DNA of 64,000 nt from Echinometra lucunter (lineage: Eukaryota; Echinodermata; Echinoidea; Camarodonta; Echinometridae). The position numbers and the translations under genes were made by a program. The notes under the pieces are model-generated. The model was not told the DNA's origin and did no database searches. It saw only the letters and a list, made by a program, of their open reading frames with translations. The stretch covers positions 6,382,706-6,446,705 of the forward strand of contig CM057151.1 in assembly GCA_029962745.1 (NCBI GenBank), written 5' to 3'. Positions 27,684 through 38,600 of the stretch are shown piece after piece (position 1 is the first letter of the stretch; each line of letters starts with the position of its first letter).

Positions 27684-28821
27684 TTTTTATTTTCCAAGGG
27701 ATTTCAGGCATTGGGTTACGCCACTGCTATGCTTTTAATCCAGTTTCAAACAGTATCATTCCCTTTTTCTTCCGTCTTTTCTCTAATATCTTCCCAAAAG
27801 TCTCACTTTTCTTGAATTTCTTCCATCCCGTTTGAACCGTTCAACTCCCCTCAATGCTTCTCATTTTGATTTTGGTTTGATTTCCCCCTTTTTTTCCCCC
27901 CTAAATCTTTCCTTCCTCTCTTTTCCTCTATTCATTCCTCCTTCCAATGTATCTCTTTCTAGTTTTCTTCATATGTGGACAGAGATCAAAATATGCAGTG
28001 TAAAAACACACAGAGAATATTCCTTGTCAGTAATAATGTCAATGCAGGAATTCAAATTTCATTTTGCAACTTGCAAAGATTTACTAGTTTATTATTACAA
28101 CATTTGATTACTGATAACATTCATGGAAGTTTGATCATCACAAACATTTGAATTGTTACCTATAGCACTATATTGCTCGTTTTACAGCTTTTGAGAATAC
28201 TTACAGCCCAAATGTATTAAAAATTTCTTTTGTTTTTTACACATGTATCAGTAATAGTATCAATAATCATATTGAATCACAGATATTAATATGATCGTAA
28301 CTGAATTACAAATATATTCACAGCAGGAAATTCACCCATTTCATCAAAGCGAAGATATGCTCTTGTAAGAAATTATATCCAACTTTTTTTTGTACTCTCT
28401 ACCGGAACACTGCAAGTGTAACATGGATAGCTATGACTACGCTACCTGCATATATAAGAAAATCACATAATTCTTTCTTTGGCAGATAGTTCTAAGAACA
28501 TGTAATTGCTCTTTAAGGAGGTGATGGTCTAGCTATCTACTCAACTATTTAATATTATATACTCAGTCCAATTTTAAATTTCTTCAAATAGTTGAAGTGA
28601 AATGAAATATTTGGCCTTCATCCTTATATACTGGCTGTAAATTGGCAGTATGATGGGATGGGGTTCAAAGTGCTCATCTCTCTATAAACATGCAATATGC
28701 CAAGAAAAAAAAAAATCTGCCAATAGGCCTAGAGGAACAAAAGTAAACCGCTCAACAAGAAGGATTTCTTTAACAGATAATCATACAAACTTACTTTGCC
28801 AGTTTTCAGCCTGTGGCTTCC
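25441..28821. other. Intergenic, upstream of the protease-ZP gene
   Basis: AT-rich with (CT)n tracts at about 25705-25735 and 27651-27679 and a hAT-like end (inverse CAGTGGCGTAACCCAATG) near 27730. The promoter and any 5' UTR exon of the minus-strand protease gene should lie at the low end, but I could not identify a TATA box or initiator with confidence. No gene seen. Confidence 0.45.
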
Positions 28822-28900
28822 AATACCGGCTTGAACTTAATCTTTGTATGTGTTGGTGATGAGCTTTGTAGAGCCAAATAATTCATACAAATACACAACA
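28822..28900 (+). repeat. Truncated 5' LTR (U5-like part only)
   Basis: These 79 bp are identical to 34929-35007, the last third of the 3' LTR. Upstream of 28822 there is no similarity to the rest of the 3' LTR. It ends ACAACA and is followed by TGGTGGCAGACC, a plausible primer-binding site for a Leu-type tRNA. Confidence 0.85.
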
Positions 28901-30127
28901 TGGTGGCAGACCGTGGCAGACGGAGTAAACATTCTCACGTCGTCAGTTGGGACATTTTGAGACCTTTTGGCGCAGACGATTGCCCCCTCACTGTTTCGAC
29001 TAGGGAGGGGCTGGATTGTGACGCCGAGAGTTCCGGGGCAGAGCCAGCGGCGGACTGGTGAGTGAGAGAACACTGATTTTTATCCGTCAATACTCATCGC
29101 ATTCCGACACATCTCTCATAAGGCATTAAGGGACTGAGTGAAACGGAGCGTGTACATTGAGATATTGATATTAATGGAGTGACTTTCATGTTTTACCCCT
29201 GCTGGAATCCAGGAGTGCATCTGGGGCCCTGAACTAAACCAAGGCCAAAGTTAGGCCTACATGTATGGTTCGACTCTGACTGAGTGAGTTACGTCTTGTT
29301 AGCCTGCCCAGGCCAGAGCTAAGTCAAGAGCTAAGTCCAGACTTGTGTGATGTGCCGCACTGCAGTGGATGTCTGTGGTATGTGCCTGGGAATCCAGAGG
29401 TATTAATCTCCGAGTTCGACTTCAAGTTTTGCATGAGATGTCAGCTGAAACGGGAGGAACCCTAGGACGCTTTGCTTGAAATTTCTCCTCTGTGGCTGTG
29501 TGTGCATAGTTTCCAGAAAGGAACGCTAAGTGACTAGAGAATTCCCATGTATCAGTCTACCGGAAAGTGACTATGATTATCTGGGAGAGATAAATCCATG
29601 TGAGTGACAAGCAAGGGCATTTACAGAAGTGACATTGAGGCCATGATTGATACGACAGTCGACGTTTGAGAATCTGGATCTAGGTCTACATGGACTATGA
29701 ACTCTTCCTATGAAAAGTATTTTTGTGACATTACTAGTGCATGTGCATGTAATTTTATGTATTGCTGCTTGATACCTGCATTATTAATTATACTGTTGTT
29801 GTTTTAACAATGTACAGATTATATTGAGGCATGAGTTTGCATGTTATTGGTGTCGGTGCTTTGACTGACAGAATCTAATACTAGCACGGGCTCCGTGTTA
29901 ACTGGGCTTATTGGTCACTTTGTGTAACCGTATATTTTTTATGCTATTGGATATGTTGTATCAGTATTTGATGACGTTGAATACATAAATAGTAACCAGC
30001 CCAATTTTCGTGCCTACATAATATACAAGAGCAGATGTTGTATGTACAGTAACCAATTTCATTGAATATTTTACGTGCTTATCATATTGGTGTACTGCTC
30101 TGACGATTACTAGACCTCTTTCCCAAT
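28901..30127 (+). other. Retrotransposon 5' leader
   Basis: About 1.2 kb between the primer-binding site and the gag ATG, with no long frame. Possibly untranslated leader with packaging signals; nothing specific recognised. Confidence 0.5.
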
Positions 30128-31771
30128 ATGGCCAGGTACCCGGAAATGAATTGGAAATATCCGGACTTAGCGGAGGAGTTGAAATTATTTAGGCAACGTA
30201 TGAAGTTGTGCCTTGATGACAATGAAGTAAACGACCTTAGGAAAAGGGCGATTAAGATTAAAATTGCTATTGGCAATGAGGGACTTCGTCGGATAAATTG
30301 TTCTGGGCTGTCTGAAGGTGACCAGGAGATACCAGAAAAGATATGGGAGGTCCTTGAGAATCAGCTGGAAGTGAAGATGAATTTCCGGATTCACAGACTT
30401 GAGTTTATGCGGCATCGTCAAAAAGCTGGGGAGAGTATTGACGAATTTGTTAGTAGATGCCGCGACAAGGCAAAATTGTGTCAGTTCAGGGAAAATGAGC
30501 TCGCCGAGCGGATAGTTGAGCTGGTCATTTCTTCGACTCCCATAGAAGCTTTTCAGAAATATCTATTAGACCAGCCACAAGGATACAGCATAGATAGCCT
30601 TCTCAATGAGGGGAGGAAGTATGAGGCCATAGTTGCAGGCAAGCAATGTTTGCAAACACTAGAATCAAATGGCACTGCGAGCATAGGTGCTATCTCCCAT
30701 CCTCATAAGGGCATGAAGTGTCGCAATTGCGGTTTGAGCCACGAACCACGTAGATGTCCAGCGTACGGGTCCAAATGTAATGGCTGTGGCCAAAAAGGAC
30801 ATTGGAAAAAGTGCTGTAGATCAAACCTTAAGGCTTCAAAGACAACTGAGAACAACCACCAAGGTAGAGGCCGTGGACGCCCAAGGTTTAGGTCTCAGAG
30901 TGGAAGAGATAGAAAGAGATCACAGAGCCGAAAAGTTAGAAGCAGACAAGATTTCCATCCATTACAGTTCGAGGACCAGGAACATGGCCAGGAAGAGAAT
31001 CAGGCCACTGTACAGGAAGACTTTGAATCGCTGTATCTGGAGACCATCAGTTTCAGTGAAGATTTGCACATCGATAGCATTCCTGAGAGGGAAAATAAAG
31101 ATGAAGTTTTTGCAGATATATCAGTTTCACTGAAGAACAAACCAGGAGACCACACCCTAAAGGTCAAAGTTGACACTGGGGCACAAGGAAATGTCCTCCC
31201 CACCAGGATCTTGAAAAAGACACACCCTGAGTTGATTGGAAAGGATGGTAACCCTGATAGAAGCAAGATAATCCAGAGGCGTGTGAGGCTGCTCGCCTAC
31301 AATAACTCTGTTATTCCCCACTATGGGATAGTGAAGATTCCCTGTAAACATGATGGTGACTGGATGGATACAACCTTCTACATTGTGGACACCAAGAGTC
31401 CAGCTATTCTGGGTCTGCCAAGCTCAAAGGCAATGAAGCTAGTGATTCTGAACTGCTCAGTACAGCAGAAGGAGCAACTACCACTCCGTGATAAGAGAGA
31501 TCTTCAGCAGCAGTTTCCAGACTGTTTCACTGGAATCGGACGATTTCCAGGAGAGTTCCATATCACATTGATGGAGGATGCCCATCCTGTAGTACATGCA
31601 TCCAGGAAATTGCCCATCCATCTACAGAAGGAGCTTAAGGAAGAGCTTGACAGGATGCAAGAGTTAGGAGTTATCACAAGGGTAACTGAGCCAACAGACT
31701 GGGTGTCATCCCTAGCAGTGAGCAGAAAGTCGAATGGGAAGCTTAGGGTGTGCCTTGATCCAAGGATCTGA
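30128..31771 (+). CDS. Gag-protease-RT (N-terminal) polyprotein frame of the gypsy element
   Basis: 547 codons. Gag region about residues 1-190. Two zinc knuckles at about 198-232 (CRNCGLSHEPRRC and CNGCGQKGHWKKC), then an Arg/Ser-rich basic stretch. The aspartic protease has VKVDTGAQGNVLP at about 345-357 and ILGLPSSKAM. The reverse transcriptase start is WVSSLAVSRKSNGKLRVCLD at the C end. Gag, protease and polymerase share one frame with no programmed shift. The frame stops at 31769-31771 because of a one-base loss just before it; RT continues in the next frame. Confidence 0.9.
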   Translation: MARYPEMNWKYPDLAEELKLFRQRMKLCLDDNEVNDLRKRAIKIKIAIGNEGLRRINCSGLSEGDQEIPEKIWEVLENQLEVKMNFRIHRLEFMRHRQKAGESIDEFVSRCRDKAKLCQFRENELAERIVELVISSTPIEAFQKYLLDQPQGYSIDSLLNEGRKYEAIVAGKQCLQTLESNGTASIGAISHPHKGMKCRNCGLSHEPRRCPAYGSKCNGCGQKGHWKKCCRSNLKASKTTENNHQGRGRGRPRFRSQSGRDRKRSQSRKVRSRQDFHPLQFEDQEHGQEENQATVQEDFESLYLETISFSEDLHIDSIPERENKDEVFADISVSLKNKPGDHTLKVKVDTGAQGNVLPTRILKKTHPELIGKDGNPDRSKIIQRRVRLLAYNNSVIPHYGIVKIPCKHDGDWMDTTFYIVDTKSPAILGLPSSKAMKLVILNCSVQQKEQLPLRDKRDLQQQFPDCFTGIGRFPGEFHITLMEDAHPVVHASRKLPIHLQKELKEELDRMQELGVITRVTEPTDWVSSLAVSRKSNGKLRVCLDPRI

Positions 31772-33057
31772 ATAGAGCATGCAGACGCACCCATCACAAG
31801 ACTCCAACACTCGAAGAGATTACGCACAAGTTAAGTGGTGCAAGGGTTTTCTCCAAGATGGACGCCCGACATGGATACTGGAGCATAGTTCTTGACAGAG
31901 AATCTAGTCTGCTAACGACCTTCAATTCCCCATACGGTCGTTATAGGTATCAGCGATTGCCTTTTGGACTCAACGTTTCACAAGACATCTTTCAGGAGAA
32001 GATGGACCTCATCTTAGAGCGTTGTGGTGGTACCATAGGCATTGCAGACGACATTGTAGTGTTCGGCAGGAACGAGAAGGAACACGACAAGAACATGATA
32101 AACCTCATGAAGGTTTCCAGAGAATTTGGGTTAGTGTTCAACCTTGAGAAGTGTGAATGTAAGATTCCCTCTGTGAAGTTTTTCGGATGCTACTACGACG
32201 CAGAAGGTGTACACCCTGACCCAGACAAGGTGGCCAGTATTAGAGCACTGCCATCCCCCCAAAATGTGAAGGATCTCCAGAGATTTCTCGGGATGATGCA
32301 GTACCTGTCCCCGTTCCTGCCACGGTTAGCCGAGCATACTGATGCCCTCCGTAGCCTAATCCGAAGTGACAGCGAATGGCAGTGGAATGCCACTCACCAG
32401 TTGGCATTTCAGCGTCTGAAAGACAAGATAACAGAGTATACCACCTTGAGATACTATGACCCATCAAAGCCAACAGTGATACAAGTGGACGCTTCTCAGA
32501 GAGGGCTAGGAGCGGTCCTTCTTCAGGACAATGAGCCTGTGGCTTTTGCAAGCAAGGCACTAACTCCAACTGAACAACGATATGCGAATATCGAGAGAGA
32601 GTTACTTGCTGTGGTTTTTGGCTGCACGAAGTTCCACACCTATGTATTTGGGTCCAACTTCATCATCGAATCAGACCACAAGCCACTTGAAAACATACAG
32701 CATAAGAACCTTGCTGAGACTCCGCCAAGGCTGCAGAGGATGATGCTCAAGATACAGCCCTATGACTTCGAGATAGTGTATCGACCAGGCAAGGAGATGC
32801 TACTTGCTGACGCATTATCGCGTTTGGGTCCAGAGCAAGAGTCGACTATGGACTTTGATATGACAATACACACTATCCACTACTCAAACTCCAAGCTGGA
32901 CGAGATTAGGAATTCTACCAGCGCGGATAGCACCCTTAGTAAGCTGCTAGACACAGTGATTAAAGGATGGCCTGAGAGTCCGAGTGATCTTCCGAAAGAG
33001 ATCAGACCATTTTGGTCATGCCGTGACACACTCTCCCCGCAGAAGATGGGATACTAA
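31766..33057 (+). pseudogene. RT-RNase H frame of the gypsy element
   Basis: Homology resumes right after the frame break; the first ATG is at 31858. It has RT motifs (FSKMDARHGYW, RLPFGLNVSQDIFQEKMD, GIADDIVVFG with the catalytic DD pair, LEKCEC, GFLG-type block RFLGMMQYLSPF) and RNase H (VDASQRGLGAVLLQ, ERELLAVVFG, ESDHKPLENI, LADALSRL). The frame closes at 33057 after a second break near 33035 in a CCCC run; the integrase part continues in another frame. Confidence 0.9.
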
Positions 33058-34202
33058 TGAAAGGGGATAGAGTGTTCATACCCACTCCTCTCAGGAAGGA
33101 GATACTTGCGCAGATCCACATTGGACACCAAGGGATAGTGAAATCACAACAGAGAGCGAGCTCAGCAGTATACTGGCCTGGCATCAACAGAGATGTAGAA
33201 GAGATGACCCGAGCTTGCACTACATGCCAGAGACATCAGAGAAGACAGTCGCCAGAACCTCTTCTCAGTCACAAAGTCCCCGATAAGCCATGGCAAGTCA
33301 TTGGGACAGACTTGTTCAGTTTTGAGTGCAGGGATTACTTAATCCTCTCAGACTACTTCTCAAAGTGCCCATTTGTGCGTCAGGTGACAGGAAGATGCAC
33401 GAGCAACGCAGTTATCCAGCTCACTAAGGCCATATTTAGTGAACATGGTATTCCTGACCAAGTGATCAGTGACAACGGTCCCCATTTTGCTAGTCAGGAG
33501 TATGAAGTCTTCAGCAAGACCTGGGGTTTTGAACATACAACCTCTAGCCCACGGTACCCAAGAAGCAACGGGTTCATTGAAAGATCCATACAGACGGTGA
33601 AGAACCTGATGCGAAAGTGTGTGGAGAACAAGGAGGATGTATATCTCGCAATGTTGTGCCTCAGAACAACACCAATAGATGCAAATCTTCCATCTCCGTC
33701 GGAGATACTTTATGGAAGAGTGGTCAGAAATGATCTACCTACAACGCGCAACAGACAAGTACCAACCCATGAAGACATAAAGAAACAGCTAAAGGAACGA
33801 AGCAAGAAACAATCAGATGACCATGACAGACGCGGGGTCAAACCATTACCAAACCTCCGGATCGGCCAGAAGGCAACCGTCCTAGACCAGAGATCTGGTC
33901 TCTGGACCCCCGTCACTGTGAAGGATGTATGTCAGCAACCAAGATCCTATATTGTCCAAACCCCAAATGGTGGACTACTTAGGCGGAATAGAACTCACCT
34001 TAGAGACATCAGCATGTCACCCAAAAAGGTGCACTTTGCAGACGACCCACCAACCACCACAAAAGAGAACACAACGGACACGAACAACACAAATCAAACA
34101 GACAGACCAGACAAAACACTACATGTAACCACAGCAAGACAAACTGACAGAACTAGGAGTGGTCGTCATGTGAAGCGACCACGACGACTTATTGAAGAAT
34201 GA
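33057..34202 (+). CDS. Integrase frame of the gypsy element
   Basis: 381 codons. An HHCC zinc-binding part (HIGHQGIVKSQ, CTTCQRHQ), a catalytic core with Asp (VIGTDLF), Asp (ISDNGPHFAS) and Glu (SNGFIERSIQTVK), and a GPY/F-like C-terminal module near LRIGQKATVLDQRSGLWTPV. The tail is Thr/Asn-rich and basic. The ATG at 33057 lies within pol sequence, so it is not an independent gene start. Confidence 0.9.
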   Translation: MKGDRVFIPTPLRKEILAQIHIGHQGIVKSQQRASSAVYWPGINRDVEEMTRACTTCQRHQRRQSPEPLLSHKVPDKPWQVIGTDLFSFECRDYLILSDYFSKCPFVRQVTGRCTSNAVIQLTKAIFSEHGIPDQVISDNGPHFASQEYEVFSKTWGFEHTTSSPRYPRSNGFIERSIQTVKNLMRKCVENKEDVYLAMLCLRTTPIDANLPSPSEILYGRVVRNDLPTTRNRQVPTHEDIKKQLKERSKKQSDDHDRRGVKPLPNLRIGQKATVLDQRSGLWTPVTVKDVCQQPRSYIVQTPNGGLLRRNRTHLRDISMSPKKVHFADDPPTTTKENTTDTNNTNQTDRPDKTLHVTTARQTDRTRSGRHVKRPRRLIEE

Positions 34203-34436
34203 GTATTTATGTGTTTTATGTTCAAAGTATTGGTAATTTGAATACCATTAATAATTCGTTAACTGTATTGGTGTTTGCCTATGATTGAGTTTTTCTCAAA
34301 TGTTTAGAAGATTTTTAAAAATGTGATTCTTGGTGAAAACGAATAATTGATGGACAACATAGAAGGTGACATATTCTTTTTGCCTTATACTTACCAATGA
34401 ACGATATTTAAAAGTGCATTGTTTGGATTTGTAACT

Positions 34437-34439
<3 letters not shown>

Positions 34440-34471
<32 letters not shown>

Positions 34472-34672
34472 TTTTTTTTCTCACAAAGAGGGAAGAAAGC
34501 TCTGGATACAAAGGAAATTAGTTTGTATTATATTCACACGTTTTTAATGCTAGAAAAATAAATACTGTATCGTTGCAAACATACCAAAATGATTCATATA
34601 TGAAAGCAAAGAACAAGGATGTGATTATATAATTTTCACTAGCGATTTAAAAAAAAAAAAAAAAAAAAAAAA
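34440..34672. repeat. Poly(A) tracts between integrase and 3' LTR
   Basis: A runs at about 34440-34468 and 34649-34671, plus a T run near 34750-34769. These could be insertions of small retrotranscripts or slippage; they produce spurious frames. Confidence 0.6.
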
Positions 34673-34783
34673 TGGTACAATTTTCTTCCCCAACAGTTTT
34701 TGTTTGTTAACAGTGATTACTAAAAAAAATAGAGATACCAAATTCTTTTCTTCTTTTTTTTTTTTTTTATTAGAGAAAGGGGA

Positions 34784-35007
34784 TGTCATGTAATTGTTCA
34801 TTATTGATATCATTATCAGTATCGATCGTACATTATGGTAAATGAGTAAAAAGCATTGTGACGTGTACAACATGGAAGCTGCCTTAGTTACCGGTGGTGC
34901 CGGAATAAAGCCTTGGACATGAATCACTAATACCGGCTTGAACTTAATCTTTGTATGTGTTGGTGATGAGCTTTGTAGAGCCAAATAATTCATACAAATA
35001 CACAACA
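34784..35007 (+). repeat. 3' LTR
   Basis: 224 bp starting TGTCATG after the polypurine tract AGAGAAAGGGGA and ending ACAACA (TG...CA termini). AATAAA at 34904-34909 marks the poly(A) signal, placing the R/U5 border near 34925-34930. Confidence 0.8.
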
Positions 35008-35227
35008 AATTGTTGAATATCTTGTAATTCCCCATTCCTCCATTTTATATCATAATTCATGACAATATCTGCATTAAAATATGTGTTTTCAAATTAAAGT
35101 TTTGGGGATCAACTCTTAATTCTTGAAATCCGAGTATACTCACTGACAAACAATATGTTGTTGCTGCATAGTCTTTTTATGATACTATAGTTCTCATATC
35201 ATTGTTTGACTTCATAGAAATGCTCAT

Positions 35228-35699
35228 CTAAAGGAATCCCTTAGCAGTCTACTCTGACCATGTATCATGTTGGTGCTGCATTGAGTCTTCAACATTTTAC
35301 TACCAACTCACTTCAGAACAAAGAAGTACACACTTTAAGACTCCATCCATGTTATGTCGTTGCAACATAAAGTCTGTGATGATCCTTATGACTGATGCTC
35401 CTCTAAAGGAATCACTAAGGAATCTACTCTGGCCACACATTACTCTGTTGCTGCATTAAAGTCTTTCATGATTCTTTATTACAAACTCACTTCAGAACAG
35501 AGCAATTTACACTCCAAGACTCTATCCATGTTACATGGTTGTGGCATAAAGTCTATGATGATCCTTACAACCAATGTTCATCTAAAGGAATCACTCAAGA
35601 GTCTACTTTCTGACCATGTATCATGCTGTCGCTGCATCGAGTCTTCCATGATGCTTACAAACTCACTGTAAGACTTTAGAGCAGAGCGGCTTACTGAAG
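35228..35699. repeat. Tandem copies of the HAUS7 terminal exon
   Basis: Three units of about 175-180 bp begin CTAAAGGAATC at 35228, 35402 and 35581. The third contains HAUS7 exon 10; the first two are diverged copies downstream of the stop. Shared blocks include AAACTCACTTCAGAACA, GCATAAAGTCT and GATGATCCTTA. A partial fourth copy may lie at about 35155-35227. Confidence 0.75.
35475..35480 (-). promoter_or_regulatory. HAUS7: Candidate HAUS7 poly(A) signal
   Basis: AATAAA on the minus strand, about 98 nt after the stop. It lies in the middle tandem copy; the same place in the other copies is not AATAAA. Confidence 0.5.
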
Positions 35700-38600
35700 C
35701 TGCAAAACAATGTGGAGGAATGACAACCATGAAAATCAGGCATTTTTTACTGAAAAAAAAAGAAGAATAATCTTGGGATATGAATACATGTAGTAGGCAT
35801 CAGATCTGAAATTAACCCAAAACATACATTCTAAAGTGATTTAGTTGTTGAAACATATGATCCAACAAAACTTCCCTTTTCTAAGACCAAAAGAAACATT
35901 AGAACTGCACTATTTACTATCAAACCTGTAAATTAATATATACATTGGTGCTATAAATGAACAAAGTTTAAACCACAGCTATCACACAGGAAAATTACAC
36001 CTCTGAAGACTGCAGCCTCTTGATAACTATGAAATTAAAAATTAAAAATAATTATCCCATTCATGGGGATACTTTAGATTGTTTTGGGAAGGGGGGGGGG
36101 GGGGGGGGGATATCGGGGGAAGGGAGTCTAGGAGTAAGTTGTCCGAAAATCCTACTACAAGATTCTTACCCATGAGATCTCCAGGATGACTGTCTTCTGA
36201 TTGGATTACCTTGGTGTTGACAATACTGTAGTAAGATGTGTGCATAGACTGTAGACTGGTCAGGAGCTACAAAGAAGAAATTAAAAGAAAAAATGTGACC
36301 TGTGTACAACTAACAGAGCTGCCAACATTGGAATGATAGAATCCAGTAGATTTTGCGGAGGTATGATTTTGTGAGGGAGAGGCGGAACGTTGTCCCACGG
36401 ATGGGAGTTTTGGGTAGCAAAACACATTAAGAAACAACATTTGATAGTAACTGACAGCGGTCTAAACCATCAAATGTTTTTGCAGACAGATTATAAATGC
36501 ACATTAGAGAGATTTCATGAATTGTCATTTGATAAAAATATACTTCAGGCAATACAGTAAAGAATGCAGAGCTGCCAACATTAATGTGGAATCAGGGAGA
36601 TTTTTTTTAAAGTGAAAGTAGCGAGCATAGTGCACTAGCGACGCATGCGAGAGTAACAAAAAAAAGGTACTCCTGGTAGGCGCAAGTAAAAGCTTAGTTG
36701 TAAGATTCACAGGGCGAAGTCTTTAGAAAAAAACAAGATCTTTTGCTCACAACAGGAAAAAAATACTTTTTTTGCGGGAGCCATTTTTCTAATTGGTCAC
36801 AAATTCATGAGAGCCATTTTCCAATTTCTGAGAGCCATTTTTGAAGTTGCCAGAGCCATTTTTAAAATTTAAAAAAAAAAAGAGAAAAATATCACTTGTA
36901 ATTATTAACATTTCATGCATGTTGAATTTGAAGTATTGTTTGTTGTGTTTTAATGTGCCATCTGTACTATTTCTTTTACCAATGAAAGGAATGAATGATG
37001 TACTTAGATATATATTGTCATTTTTCTTCATTCAAGGTCAATGTCATGTGAAAATCTGATCATCAAGTTTTTGATGTGGCTGTGCAAGTAATCCTTTTTT
37101 TAAAAAAATCAAACAAAAGAACAAAAAAAAAATAGGACTTTGATGATAAAATTTTATAAATAAAACAAAGATCCAACTTAAACTCAAAACACACAATACA
37201 GGAGGCATGAACATTGTGCAGCCCTCCCCCCCCCCCCCCAAAAAAAAAAAAAAAAAAAAAAAAAATCAGTACGGGACAAAAGGTCTTTTAATATTGCCGG
37301 ACCAGGACCCGGCCCCCTCACCTTAGGATGAGCTTGTATTGACGTTGTAAACACAAACTCTCCTCAAATACATATAAACAGTATTTCCACAGCAGAAGTT
37401 CACAAGACTTCCTTACCAGCATCCAGCACATTCCATAAATTTTTTTGATCATATGTAGTCAACCACAGCTAAATTTAAACATCCCAAGATAAAGTTTCAG
37501 AGTAGAAAATAAACCGAAAATGTCTGGTCACGAAGAACGATTCATGATGTGCACGCAGTGTACCCACCACACTACCAAGTTATCTAGGCCGCTGGTGCAG
37601 GGGAAGAACGCCTCCCATTCCTGCTGGAAAGTGAGGATTCTTCAAGAATTTTTTTCAACTAATTAAACATCAAAGAACACATTTTCCCTCACCTGAATCA
37701 TGAAGAATAGCAATAATATTCCATTTGGACTAATTTCTGAAACTCAGAATCAGTTTTCAGAGGCCTAATGCCGGTTATTTCGGCCTGTGATTTCTCGGTC
37801 TCGCGAGCATACACTGCCATCATGCACAACATGCTCAGGCTATACCGTACCTTGTCTTGGCAATGTACACTGTTTGTGCTTACACACATACTTCGTATAC
37901 ACTATACATGTTGGCACAAACAGTCCATATAGACAAGATAAGATAGCTGTAGGGCTTCTAAGTAGTTAACACTTAACATCTCTGACATTGAATGAAGCGC
38001 GCTATGGATCCTTGCGATCGCAGGCGAATTGTCCAATATCAATACACATGGTCGGTATCGGATTATAGCGCGCTCGCCGTGGCTTGTTGCGCTTGTATTG
38101 TTTGTATGTAAAATGTAACATTAATGCATGAGCGATCTCTGAGAGAGACGGAAATTTATTTGAAGGAGCAATGACGGGAAGCATGATACCTTTCAAAAAT
38201 TTAAGAATCCGGGAGATTTTGAGTATGTGTCGGGAGATCGGGAGATTGCTTGATTTTCCGGGAGTCTCCCGGCAAATCCGGGAGAGTTGGCAGCTCTGAA
38301 CTAACAAGATGCCACTCTTGTCATGGCTTGAAATATGAACAGGAGTAGCCATAGTTTTATGGGTGGGCTAATTGTGATTCAATACAGATTAAGAATACAT
38401 GTATATCAGAAACATTTTGGCTTCCGTGCAGATGATGCCCATCCTCCTTTTAACTATTTACCCAACATTATCATAACAATAATCAGTTAGCCCTCTCCTA
38501 GGTCTGGAAGGGAAAGGCATGCTAAAACATAGAGAAAATTGTGCTCCTCTGCCATATCCATGATTGTGGGATATATATTGAAATGTACTACAGGGAAATC

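Larger units (their letters stand above)
28822..35007 (+). mobile_element. Ty3/gypsy-type LTR retrotransposon, defective
   Basis: A 5' LTR fragment (28822-28900) is followed directly by a TGGTGGCAGA primer-binding-site-like sequence, a 1.2-kb leader, gag-protease-RT, RT-RNase H and integrase frames, a polypurine tract (34772-34783) and a 3' LTR (34784-35007). Domain order protease-RT-RNase H-integrase is the Ty3/gypsy (metavirus) order. Two frame breaks (about 31765 and 33035) and a truncated 5' LTR make it inactive. There are no envelope-like frame and no target duplication. Confidence 0.9.
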
